Origin: JBKJUK01 sp046590705
GTDB taxonomy: Bacteria > Acidobacteriota > Thermoanaerobaculia > Gp7-AA8
Direction of reading: 5' to 3'
DNA length: 21,924 nucleotides
Assembly (NCBI GenBank): GCA_046590705.1
Contig: JBKJUK010000019.1
Location: forward strand, 1 to 21,924
Both the position numbers and the translations under genes were made by a program. The notes under the pieces were generated by a model. The model made no database searches and was not told where the DNA came from. It saw nothing but the letters and a program-made list of their open reading frames with translations. Shown here one piece after another: positions 15,401 through 21,462 of this stretch; positions within the stretch are counted from its first letter, which is position 1, and the number at the start of each line of letters is the position of its first letter.

Positions 15401-15420
15401 CACAGGCAATCCTGCCTGTG
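15401..15420 (-). repeat. Palindromic intergenic repeat A, copy 2 (inverted)
   Basis: CACAGGCAATCCTGCCTGTG is the reverse complement of copy 1. Together with 7 preceding bases (TGTGTGG, 15394-15400) it is an exact 27-bp inverted repeat of 15536-15562, with a 115-bp spacer. Confidence 0.85.
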
Positions 15421-15535
15421 AGGCCACGCACTGACTTCGAATGACTATTCCGTTCCGCTACGCTTATGTCACTAATCATGAATCCGCGACGCTGAGAGTG
15501 ACACGAGTCACAGGTCTGAACTCACTTCCTCGCGC

Positions 15536-15555
15536 CACAGGCAGGATTGCCTGTG
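15536..15555 (+). repeat. Palindromic intergenic repeat A, copy 3
   Basis: Identical to copy 1 over 20 bp and followed by CCACACA, which matches the flank of copy 2 on the other strand. It lies 34 bp before the GC-rich hairpin B copy. Confidence 0.85.
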
Positions 15556-15589
15556 CCACACATGTCTTCGCTGGATGAAGTCGGCGTAG

Positions 15590-15620
15590 GGGCGAGCTGC
15601 GCTCGCCCGCTCCCCCGGTG
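15590..15620 (+). repeat. GC-rich hairpin repeat (family B), copy 2
   Basis: GGGCGAG (15590-15596) and CTCGCCC (15602-15608) form a 7-bp stem around CTGCG, then GCTCCCCCGGTG follows. The layout (7-bp stem, YTGCG loop, GCTCYCC..CGGTG tail) parallels 5395-5424, with compensating changes in the stem (GCG/CGC versus GAG/CTC). Confidence 0.6.
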
Positions 15621-15635
15621 GTCTAAGTTTCTGGT

Positions 15636-16259
15636 CTACGGCGCCAGCAGACCCCTGCGCACCAACTCCTCTGTCGCTCCCTTCGCCGACGTGAAGAGGA
15701 AAGCCTGAAATCCGAGCTGGCGGGCAGCTTCGACATTCGGCTCGAGGTCATCAAGAAAGATGACCCTGCTCGGCGTGGTCTCGAGGATCTCGCATGCTTT
15801 CCGGAACAATTCCGCTTCTGGTTTCGCCGATTTGTGGTGATGAGAAAAAATCAGCGGTTCACCAGCGCGGAACAGTTGCGGGAACATGCGCGGGATCACC
15901 TCTTCATGCACGCTGTTGGAGTTCGATAGAAACGCGACTCGGTACTCTGCACGAGCTCTCGCCAGAAGTTCCTCGATACCTTCCACAGTTCCGTTGAAAA
16001 AGTCGGCCCAGACCTCCCGAAACCGCGGAAGGTCTGCTCGATATCCGATCGTGCTGACGACGTACTGATGGAACTGCTCGAACGACACGACTCCCCGCTC
16101 CAGATCCGGGTAACCGGTCTCGCGATCAAGGTGCGACGGAAGACTTTCCGGATCGAGGTCAGAGTCCGCACAGATCGCGGCCACGACTCGTGGGAAATCG
16201 AGCCTGATCAGCACGTTGCCAAGATCGAAGACAAACCAGTCGGCGGCTTTAACCCGCAT
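15636..16259 (-). CDS. HAD-superfamily IA hydrolase, YihX-like phosphatase, 207 aa
   Basis: Predicted small-molecule phosphatase of the haloacid dehalogenase family. Motif I is D12-LGNV (FVFDLGNVLIRLDF), with Gly where the second Asp is usual; the same DLGNV form is known in the E. coli sugar-phosphatase YihX. Motif II is LSNSN (about 112-116), motif III the Lys of SAKPEAELF, and motif IV IFLDDLEPNVEAA. A helical cap lies between motifs I and II. The ATG at 16259 lies inside the terminal inverted repeat of a 184-bp palindromic element, and AGGGG 8 nt upstream on the minus strand (16272-16268) is also within the element. No plausible alternative start codon lies between this ATG and motif I. 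It is last in the minus-strand series after the MCC carboxyltransferase. Confidence 0.88.
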   Translation of the reverse strand: MRVKAADWFVFDLGNVLIRLDFPRVVAAICADSDLDPESLPSHLDRETGYPDLERGVVSFEQFHQYVVSTIGYRADLPRFREVWADFFNGTVEGIEELLARARAEYRVAFLSNSNSVHEEVIPRMFPQLFRAGEPLIFSHHHKSAKPEAELFRKACEILETTPSRVIFLDDLEPNVEAARQLGFQAFLFTSAKGATEELVRRGLLAP

Positions 16260-16432
16260 TTCTCACACCCCTTCTGCTGCGGCGCCGGATAGCGGCTTGT
16301 CTGCTTCGTTGCACAACGGTTTCGCTCCTCGAAATAGTGTCACTATGCCTTCGTCGCGAAACCGCTGTGCGCCTCGCATCCAAGCCGCTCTCCGCCGCCT
16401 CGCAACGAACGAGTGTGAGAAATGCGGGTTAA
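16249..16432 (-). repeat. MITE-like 184-bp palindromic element with 20-bp perfect inverted ends
   Basis: TTAACCCGCATTTCTCACAC (16249-16268) is the exact reverse complement of 16413-16432. The interior continues as an imperfect palindrome: GCGGCGCCGGATAGCGGCTTG pairs with CAAGCCGCTCTCCGCCGC, and AACGGTTTCGC pairs with GCGAAACCGCT. The whole element can thus fold into one long hairpin. It fills almost exactly the gap between the MCC carboxyltransferase stop (16436) and the HAD start (16259). No transposase is encoded, and no obvious target-site duplication is seen beyond the T/A end bases. Confidence 0.8.
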
Positions 16433-16435
16433 TCA

Positions 16436-18043
16436 TCACATCCTGAAGACGCCGTAACGCGGAGGATCGAAGGAGCTGTTGTAGCTGATCGAGATCCCGA
16501 GTCCGAGGTAGTTGCGTGTGTCAGCAGGATCGATGACTCCGTCGTCCCAGAGTCGCGCGGTGCTGTAGTACGGGTTCCCTTCCGTCTCGTACTTTGCTAG
16601 GACGGGGTCTGCAATCTGTCGCTCTTCTTCTACTGACATCACCTTTCCAGCGCGCGCGAGTTGATCGCGTTTTACAGTGGTGAGAACACCTGCGGCCTGC
16701 TCCCCGCCCATGACGCTGATCCGCGCATTCGGCCACATCCAGAGAAAACGAGGGCTGTAGGCGCGACCGCACATTCCGTAGTTCCCGGCGCCGAATGAAC
16801 CGCCGATGATTACGGTGAACTTCGGCACCGAGGCGTTAGCGACGGCGTGAACCATCTTCGCGCCATCCTTGGCGATTCCACCCCGTTCGTACTGCTTGCC
16901 AACCATGAAACCGGTGATGTTCTGCAGGAAGATCAGCGGAATCTGTCGCTGGTTGCAAAGCTCGATGAAGTGCGTAGCTTTGAGCGACGACTCGCTGAAG
17001 AGAACGCCGTTGTTGGCCAGAATGCCGACCTGGTAACCATGCAGGCGAGCGAAACCTGTGACCAGCGTGGTCGCGTACCTTTCTTTGAATTCATGGAACT
17101 GCGAGCGATCGACGATGCGCGCGATGACTTCGCGCACATCGAACGGCTTGCGCGTGTCTGCCGGCATGATTCCGTAGAGTTCCTTCGGGTCGTAGAGCGG
17201 CTCGGCGGATTCGATTCGTGTGCCTGGCTCTTTCTTGTCCTTTGGCAGATTTTCAACGATGTTCCTAACGATCGAGAGGGCGTGGTGATCGTCTTCCGCG
17301 AAGTGATCTGCAACGCCCGAAATCCTGGTATGTACATCGGCGCCGCCGAGTTCTTCCGCAGTCACTTCCTCCCCTGTTGCCGCCTTCACCAGAGGGGGGC
17401 CGCCGAGGAAGATCGTTCCGGTGTTACGAACGATCACCGCTTCGTCCGACATGGCCGGTACGTAGGCCCCACCGGCGGTGCAGGATCCCATCACCGCCGA
17501 AATTTGAGGGATGCCGGCAGCAGACATGCGCGCCTGATTGAAAAAGATTCGTCCGAAGTGTTCTTTGTCAGGAAAGACTTCGGCCTGCAGCGGAAGAAAA
17601 GCGCCGCCTGAATCAACCAGATAGATGCAAGGGAGATTGTTCTCGGCGGCGATCTCCTGTGCCCGAAGATGTTTTTTCACGGTCATCGGAAAGTACGTGC
17701 CGCCCTTGACCGTGGCGTCGTTGGCGATGATCAGGCACTCGCGTCCATGCACCCTGCCGACTCCCGCGATCATGCTCGCGGCGGGAGCGTCTCCGTCGTA
17801 CATCTCCTCTGCGGCGAGTGGTGCAATCTCCAGGAAGGGCGTGTCTGGGTCGAGCAGTTCGGCAAGACGTTCCCTCACCGGAAGTTTTCCCTGCTCACGA
17901 TGACGCTCCAGATACTTCGGGCCACCACCCTGGCGCGCGCGCTCCATGCGCTCATTGAGTTCTGCGACCAGCCCGCGCAGCCGCTCCACGTTCCGTTGGA
18001 AGTCTTCGCTATTCGTATCGACGTGGCTCTCAATCAGTTCCAA
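16436..18043 (-). CDS. Methylcrotonyl-CoA carboxylase beta (carboxyltransferase) subunit, 535 aa
   Basis: Biotin-dependent acyl-CoA carboxylase carboxyltransferase, most like MccB/AccD1 of leucine degradation, which carboxylates 3-methylcrotonyl-CoA. Two crotonase-fold halves are present: the N-half has GVGRVHGRECLIIANDATVKGGTY-type acyl-CoA-site sequence and VDSGGAFLPLQAEVFPDKEHFGRIF, and the C-half has GILANNGVLF, NITGFMVG and GGSFGAGNYGMCGRAYSPRF. The last two phrases, the length of 535 and the terminal RYGVFRM favour methylcrotonyl- over propionyl-CoA carboxylase. The biotin-carboxylase/biotin-carrier subunit is not in the window. It starts at TTG 18043 behind GGGGAG and overlaps the crotonase-like gene by 14 nt. 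Confidence 0.93.
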   Translation of the reverse strand: MELIESHVDTNSEDFQRNVERLRGLVAELNERMERARQGGGPKYLERHREQGKLPVRERLAELLDPDTPFLEIAPLAAEEMYDGDAPAASMIAGVGRVHGRECLIIANDATVKGGTYFPMTVKKHLRAQEIAAENNLPCIYLVDSGGAFLPLQAEVFPDKEHFGRIFFNQARMSAAGIPQISAVMGSCTAGGAYVPAMSDEAVIVRNTGTIFLGGPPLVKAATGEEVTAEELGGADVHTRISGVADHFAEDDHHALSIVRNIVENLPKDKKEPGTRIESAEPLYDPKELYGIMPADTRKPFDVREVIARIVDRSQFHEFKERYATTLVTGFARLHGYQVGILANNGVLFSESSLKATHFIELCNQRQIPLIFLQNITGFMVGKQYERGGIAKDGAKMVHAVANASVPKFTVIIGGSFGAGNYGMCGRAYSPRFLWMWPNARISVMGGEQAAGVLTTVKRDQLARAGKVMSVEEERQIADPVLAKYETEGNPYYSTARLWDDGVIDPADTRNYLGLGISISYNSSFDPPRYGVFRM

Positions 18044-18743
18044 TACGGTCTCCCCTGTAAAGCAAAGTCAGTCGCTGTGCCAGCGAAACGAGTTGCGAGG
18101 AGCTCAGCCGGCTTGCATGGTTCAGTAGTGCTTTGGAAATTCGCACGTCGGCGAGGTCTGCTCGAACCTCCGACATGATCTGCCAGATCGCATCGCTGGA
18201 CATAGTCTCAATGAGTCTGCTGGCCAGACCAGATGACATGGCCCTCTCTGCGTCGAAGATCTCGTTCGCCAGAAGGAGACGGGCAGCGTCCGCTTTTCTC
18301 ATCACGTCGAACCATCGGCTGGTCCCGCCGAAACCGGTCACGATGCCGATGCGCGCTCCGGGATGAGCGAATCGGGCCCGCGCGGTGATGTAGCGCAGGT
18401 CGAACGAGAGTGTCAGATCGAGGGCTCCGCCGAAGCAGTCACCGTCGATGAAGATCATCGAGATCAGTTCCAGCTGTCGAATACGAGAGAACAGCTCCTG
18501 ACCCTGGAGCGCGAAGGCACTCGCCGCATCCGGACCGAAGACGGACATCTCACGCATGTCGGCACCGGCCGCGAAGATGGAAGTTCGACCACTGCAGAAA
18601 GCCAGAACCTTGGTTGCGGGAGGGATCGAATCGATAATACTGCTGAGTTCATCGAGCGCCGATGACGAGAGAAGATTCATCGCGCCGTCGTCAAACGAGA
18701 CCTTCACTCGCTCAGCGATCGTCTCGACGCGAAAGCGCGACAT
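18030..18743 (-). CDS. Enoyl-CoA hydratase/isomerase-family protein lacking both catalytic Glu, 237 aa
   Basis: Crotonase-fold protein, slightly shorter than typical hydratases (about 260). The acyl-CoA oxyanion signatures are present: FAAGAD at 57-62 and the FGGALDL loop at 104-110. In canonical hydratases Glu occupies two positions 20 residues apart (E144 and E164 in the rat enzyme). Here the aligned residues are D109 (GGALD) and G129 (FAHPG, normally QPE). Simple hydration of an enoyl-CoA is therefore doubtful; isomerase, decarboxylase, hydrolase or structural roles remain possible. The ATG at 18743 overlaps the stop of the B12-binding gene by one base (TGATG); the MCC gene starts within its 3' end. 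Position in the operon suggests branched-chain acyl-CoA metabolism. Confidence 0.85.
   Translation of the reverse strand: MSRFRVETIAERVKVSFDDGAMNLLSSSALDELSSIIDSIPPATKVLAFCSGRTSIFAAGADMREMSVFGPDAASAFALQGQELFSRIRQLELISMIFIDGDCFGGALDLTLSFDLRYITARARFAHPGARIGIVTGFGGTSRWFDVMRKADAARLLLANEIFDAERAMSSGLASRLIETMSSDAIWQIMSEVRADLADVRISKALLNHASRLSSSQLVSLAQRLTLLYRGDRIGTD
18050..18055 (-). promoter_or_regulatory. Shine-Dalgarno GGGGAG for the MCC carboxyltransferase TTG start
   Basis: On the minus strand GGGGAG lies 6 nt before TTG 18043, inside the upstream crotonase-like gene. It supports the non-ATG start, which gives the expected full-length protein. Confidence 0.55.
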
Positions 18744-19141
18744 CAACGAGCGACGGCCAGCCTGATTGCCGCGACTGCATCTGCGGTGGGTGTCCCCGGC
18801 AGAAAGATTTCCTTGATTCCCATAGCCTTGAGTTTCGGGATGTCCTGTTCGGGGATGATTCCACCGGCGAAGACGATGATGGACTCGGCACCCTCTTCTT
18901 TCAGGAGGTTGAGGATCTCAGGAAAGAGAACATTGTGGGCACCGGAAAGGATCGAAAGCCCGATGGCATCGACATCTTCCTGTACCGCTGCTGCAACGAT
19001 CTGCTCAGGTGTCTGCCGCAGACCTGTGTAGATTACTTCCATTCCCGCATCACGGAGTGCACGGGCCACTACTTTTGCGCCACGGTCGTGACCGTCGAGG
19101 CCCGGTTTCGCGATCAGCACCCTGATCTTTCGCTCTGTCAT
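18743..19141 (-). CDS. Stand-alone cobalamin-binding domain (methylmalonyl-CoA mutase C-terminal type), 132 aa
   Basis: A single B12-binding domain equivalent to the C-terminal or small-subunit part of methylmalonyl-CoA mutase-type enzymes. The cobalt-ligating signature is D16-G-H18-D-R-G21 (LDGHDRG), followed by the conserved IGLSILSGAHN and FAGGIIPEQDIP loops and the closing GVxxxFxPGT-like IKEIFLPGTPTADAV. It has no catalytic TIM-barrel half, so it must partner with a mutase large subunit elsewhere or act alone. The start ATG overlaps the stop of the upstream acetyltransferase gene by 4 nt (ATGA) and its stop overlaps the crotonase-like start by 1 nt, so all are translationally coupled. 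This fits a propionate or branched-chain acyl-CoA pathway. Confidence 0.93.
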   Translation of the reverse strand: MTERKIRVLIAKPGLDGHDRGAKVVARALRDAGMEVIYTGLRQTPEQIVAAAVQEDVDAIGLSILSGAHNVLFPEILNLLKEEGAESIIVFAGGIIPEQDIPKLKAMGIKEIFLPGTPTADAVAAIRLAVAR

Positions 19142-19743
19142 TTCGACTCCAGATTCGTTGTGAGACTTCCGCTGAAAATCGAGAGAATCACAATGTCGTG
19201 GTACGTGCCTTCCCTGTAAAAGTCGGACACCAGCGTTCCTTCCTGCACGAAACCATTCGCCAGCAGAACATGTTTCGCACGCTCGTTGTAGTCGAAGACA
19301 TGAATGCGCAACTTGCGAAGGTTCATATCATCGAAGGCGAATCTCATTAGAGTCCGAATCGAGTCACTTCCGTATCCTCTGTTCCAGGCACTCGGCTCGC
19401 CTATGAAAAGCCCGAACCATGCCGTTCGTGAAACCCAGTCGATCTCGTGAATCGAGGCGTTCCCTATGTGGGTCCGGTCCTCTTTCCTTTCAATCGCGAA
19501 GTGGCGTTCATCGGACCCGCCGGCGGCAGCACGTTCCAGCCATTCCGCTTCCTGATGAAACGGCATCGGGTATCTCGACTTCAGAGTCCGGACGATCATA
19601 GGATCGTTCATCCAGCGATAGCACCGCTCCAGATCGGCCTCTTCCAGCGCGCGCAGAATCACCTGGTCTCCGGCAATCATGAACCGCCGCTTCCCCTGGG
19701 GCTCACCATCCTGAAAGAGGTCGCGTTCGGTTCGTTTACTCAT
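19138..19743 (-). CDS. GNAT acetyltransferase, RimJ/RimL-like, 201 aa
   Basis: Predicted acetyl-CoA-dependent N-acetyltransferase; the substrate is unknown. The N-terminal VILRALEEADLERCYRWMNDP (from about residue 28) is typical of the RimJ/RimL/SpeG branch, and the acetyl-CoA binding stretch is WNRGYGSDSIRTLMRFAFDDMNLRKLRIHVFDYNERAKHVLLANGF (Q/RxxGxG/A variant NRGYGS). It is the first gene of the coupled series leading to the B12-binding, crotonase-like and carboxyltransferase genes. The ATG at 19743 lies only about 10 nt from a TATAAT box, whereas ATG 19680 (residue 22) is where most homologues begin and has AGGGGAA upstream; the shorter 180-residue form is a real alternative. Confidence 0.87.
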   Translation of the reverse strand: MSKRTERDLFQDGEPQGKRRFMIAGDQVILRALEEADLERCYRWMNDPMIVRTLKSRYPMPFHQEAEWLERAAAGGSDERHFAIERKEDRTHIGNASIHEIDWVSRTAWFGLFIGEPSAWNRGYGSDSIRTLMRFAFDDMNLRKLRIHVFDYNERAKHVLLANGFVQEGTLVSDFYREGTYHDIVILSIFSGSLTTNLESK

Positions 19744-19753
19744 CCGACCGCGG

Positions 19754-19759
19754 ATTATA
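19754..19759 (-). promoter_or_regulatory. Consensus -10 box TATAAT of the acetyltransferase-MCC operon
   Basis: The minus strand reads TATAAT exactly, 10 nt before ATG 19743. No good -35 is found (CCGTTT at 17 nt spacing). Transcription from here would start about 4 nt before ATG 19743, giving a nearly leaderless message, or a normal leader if translation starts at 19680. Confidence 0.4.
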
Positions 19760-19765
19760 TTCTAA

Positions 19766-19811
19766 GCCGCGTGATGAAACGGTCTGCTTAGTCGGCCGCG
19801 TGATGAAACGG
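19766..19811 (+). repeat. 17-bp direct repeat, 29-bp period
   Basis: GCCGCGTGATGAAACGG occurs at 19766-19782 and again at 19795-19811. The second copy forms the left end of the palindromic element at 19798-19918, so the first copy may be a remnant of an end duplication. Confidence 0.75.
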
Positions 19812-19918
19812 GGCCATCTGCTTCGTTGTCGCGTCGGCCGGCCGGTTTCAACGTGGCTCTGGCCACGCCTCACCATCCGACCTCGCTCCGCCTCGCATCT
19901 GACCCCGTTTGATCACGC
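19798..19918 (+). repeat. 121-bp palindromic element, related to the one at 16249-16432
   Basis: GCGTGATGAAACGGGG (19798-19813) pairs with CCCCGTTTGATCACGC (19903-19918) with one mismatch. The middle contains a CGTGGC..GCCACG hairpin. It shares the internal words TCTGCTTCGTTG and CGCCTCGCATC, in the same order, with the 184-bp element, which suggests a common ancestor with different end sequences. Confidence 0.55.
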
Positions 19919-19994
19919 TCTCATTACTGTGTGCGCGTTGCCGCTCGCGCTCGACTTCGTCCAGCTCTCGAACCTCGTATCCGAGCGTGTGGAG

Positions 19995-20014
19995 CACAGG
20001 CAATCCTGCCTGTG
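19995..20014 (-). repeat. Palindromic intergenic repeat A, copy 4 (inverted)
   Basis: CACAGGCAATCCTGCCTGTG, preceded by TGTGGAG. On the opposite strand this reads core + CTCCACA, matching the flank of copy 1 (CTCCACAGG) better than that of copies 2 and 3 (CCACACA). Confidence 0.85.
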
Positions 20015-20065
20015 AGGCGCTACTGTTCATACAGGGGACGCTTCTGACTCTTTTCTTACTTCATC

Positions 20066-20090
20066 GTTCTGAGTTCTGCGTTCTGCGTTC
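20066..20090 (+). repeat. Heptamer tandem repeat (GTTCTGC/A)
   Basis: GTTCTGA-GTTCTGC-GTTCTGC-GTTC gives about 3.5 copies of a 7-bp unit, 38 nt before the start codon of the cardiolipin-synthase gene. It could vary in copy number and alter promoter spacing. Confidence 0.65.
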
Positions 20091-20128
20091 ATCAGTCGTG
20101 AGAAACTCGCCACGGCTTATGATGCACC

Positions 20129-21388
20129 ATGACCATCCTCCTGGTGATCCTCGCAACACTCTTTGTCACGTTCATCATTCAGAACGTCTCCACCGGCGAA
20201 AAGAAGATCGAGAAACATGTCGAACACCTCTACGGTGTAGATGATCCGCAGTTCATCCGTGCAATGAGCAGTCTGCTCGGTCCTCCACTCCTCGGGGGCA
20301 ACAAGGTTACGGAGTTGATCAACGGAGACCAGATCTTCAAGGCCATGCTGGCCGCAATCCGAGGTGCACAGCGCTCGATCACATTTGAGACCTTCATCTA
20401 CTGGTCGGGTGAAATTGGCAGAGAGTTCTCCGAGGCGCTCGCTGAGAGGGCAGCAGCCGGCGTCAAGGTTCATGTGCTGCTCGACTGGCTCGGCACCAGC
20501 AAACTCGACGATGAAGCACTGACGCTCATGCTTGATTCGGGCGTGGAAGTCGAGAAGTACCATCCCCTCCGCTGGTACAACATCGGCAGGCTCAACAATC
20601 GTACGCACCGGAAGCTGCTCGTGGTCGACGGCACGACCGGATTCACAGGAGGCGTCGGAATCGCGGACAAGTGGCGAGGTTCGGCCCGAAACCCGGACGA
20701 GTGGCGCGATTCACACTTTAAGCTGGAAGGCCCCGCAGTTGGTCAGATGCAGGCCGCCTTCCTGGACAACTGGATGGAATCACGCGGTGAGGTTCTGCAC
20801 GGTGACGAATACTTTCCCGCTCTGGAGTCGCGCGGCGAACGACTCGCGCAGATTTTCAAGAGTTCCGCCAGTGAAGGAAGCGAGAGCGCGCGGCTAATGT
20901 ATTTGATGTCGATCACCGCTGCCGAGAAAAGCATCCTCCTTTCGAACGCCTACTTCGTTCCCGACGACCTTTCCATCGCCACTTTGGTGACTGCCGCGAA
21001 ACGGGGCGTGAAAATCCAGGTCATCGTGCCCGGGAAAGAGATCGACACCGAAATCACCAGAAAGGCATCACGTTCGAGGTGGGGGAAAATGCTGGAAGCA
21101 GGCATCACAATTTCGGAATTTCAGCCGACCATGTATCACTGCAAAGTGATGATCATCGACGGACTATGGGTGTCAGTCGGCTCGACGAACTTCGACAGCC
21201 GCTCATTTCGCTTGAATGACGAAGCGAATCTCAACGTGCTCGATGCCGCGTTTGCTGCGCGAATGACGACTTTCTTCGAAGAAGATATGAGCCGTTCGCG
21301 CGAGGTATCGCTCGAAGAATGGCGCCATCGCCCGCTCCAGGAGAAAGTGATGGAGAGGGCCGCAGGGCTGCTCCGTTCTCAACTCTGA
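20129..21388 (+). CDS. Cardiolipin synthase-type phospholipase D family protein, 419 aa
   Basis: Membrane-anchored PLD-superfamily enzyme, most likely a cardiolipin synthase condensing two phosphatidylglycerols or a related phosphatidyltransferase. An N-terminal membrane helix spans about residues 2-18. Both HKD motifs are complete: H160-x-K162-x4-D167 (THRKLLVVDG) followed by GFTGG, and H337-x-K339-x4-D344 (YHCKVMIIDG) followed by the diagnostic GSTNFDSRSF. The segment ETFIYWSGEIGREF is typical of the cardiolipin synthase group. It is shorter at the N-terminus than ClsA (one helix, not two), closer to ClsB/ClsC-like proteins. It stands alone on the plus strand and is followed by a HAD phosphatase gene after 74 nt. 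Confidence 0.9.
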   Translation: MTILLVILATLFVTFIIQNVSTGEKKIEKHVEHLYGVDDPQFIRAMSSLLGPPLLGGNKVTELINGDQIFKAMLAAIRGAQRSITFETFIYWSGEIGREFSEALAERAAAGVKVHVLLDWLGTSKLDDEALTLMLDSGVEVEKYHPLRWYNIGRLNNRTHRKLLVVDGTTGFTGGVGIADKWRGSARNPDEWRDSHFKLEGPAVGQMQAAFLDNWMESRGEVLHGDEYFPALESRGERLAQIFKSSASEGSESARLMYLMSITAAEKSILLSNAYFVPDDLSIATLVTAAKRGVKIQVIVPGKEIDTEITRKASRSRWGKMLEAGITISEFQPTMYHCKVMIIDGLWVSVGSTNFDSRSFRLNDEANLNVLDAAFAARMTTFFEEDMSRSREVSLEEWRHRPLQEKVMERAAGLLRSQL

Positions 21389-21462
21389 TCTCACTCAAAA
21401 AAACCCGGATCGTATCGGCATCACGCCGTCCTGCGGCACAGTTCGTGTACAACGAGCGGGCG

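Larger units (their letters stand above)
15379..15635. other. Convergent intergenic region packed with repeats
   Basis: The 257 bp between the zinc-ribbon gene and the HAD gene hold two copies of repeat A in opposite orientation and one copy of the GC-rich hairpin B motif. The spacer between the two A copies also holds a small GTGAC-ACGA-GTCAC hairpin near 15500. I see no open frame or classical poly-U terminator here. The inverted pair could fold into a large stem and block read-through from both sides. Confidence 0.6.
19744..20128. other. Divergent intergenic region with promoter, direct repeat and hairpin elements
   Basis: This 385-bp gap between the acetyltransferase operon (minus) and the cardiolipin-synthase gene (plus) carries a TATAAT box, a 17-bp direct repeat, a palindromic element (19798-19918), repeat A copy 4 and a heptamer tandem repeat. 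I see no convincing gene; the open frames that cross it simply run through the repeats. Confidence 0.6.

Noticed and set aside
15394..15562. CRISPR-like arrangement of repeats
   Set aside because: Only two copies occur here, in opposite orientation, with no regular spacers and no cas genes. This is an inverted REP-type pair.
16847..17611. 254-codon open frame opposite the MCC carboxyltransferase
   Set aside because: It lies wholly inside a strongly conserved enzyme gene, without a ribosome binding site or domain-like sequence.
19800..20015. 71-codon open frame in the divergent intergenic region
   Set aside because: It consists of repeat sequence: its C-terminal residues VEHRQSCL come from repeat A and reappear in a spurious frame over copy 1 near 1150.
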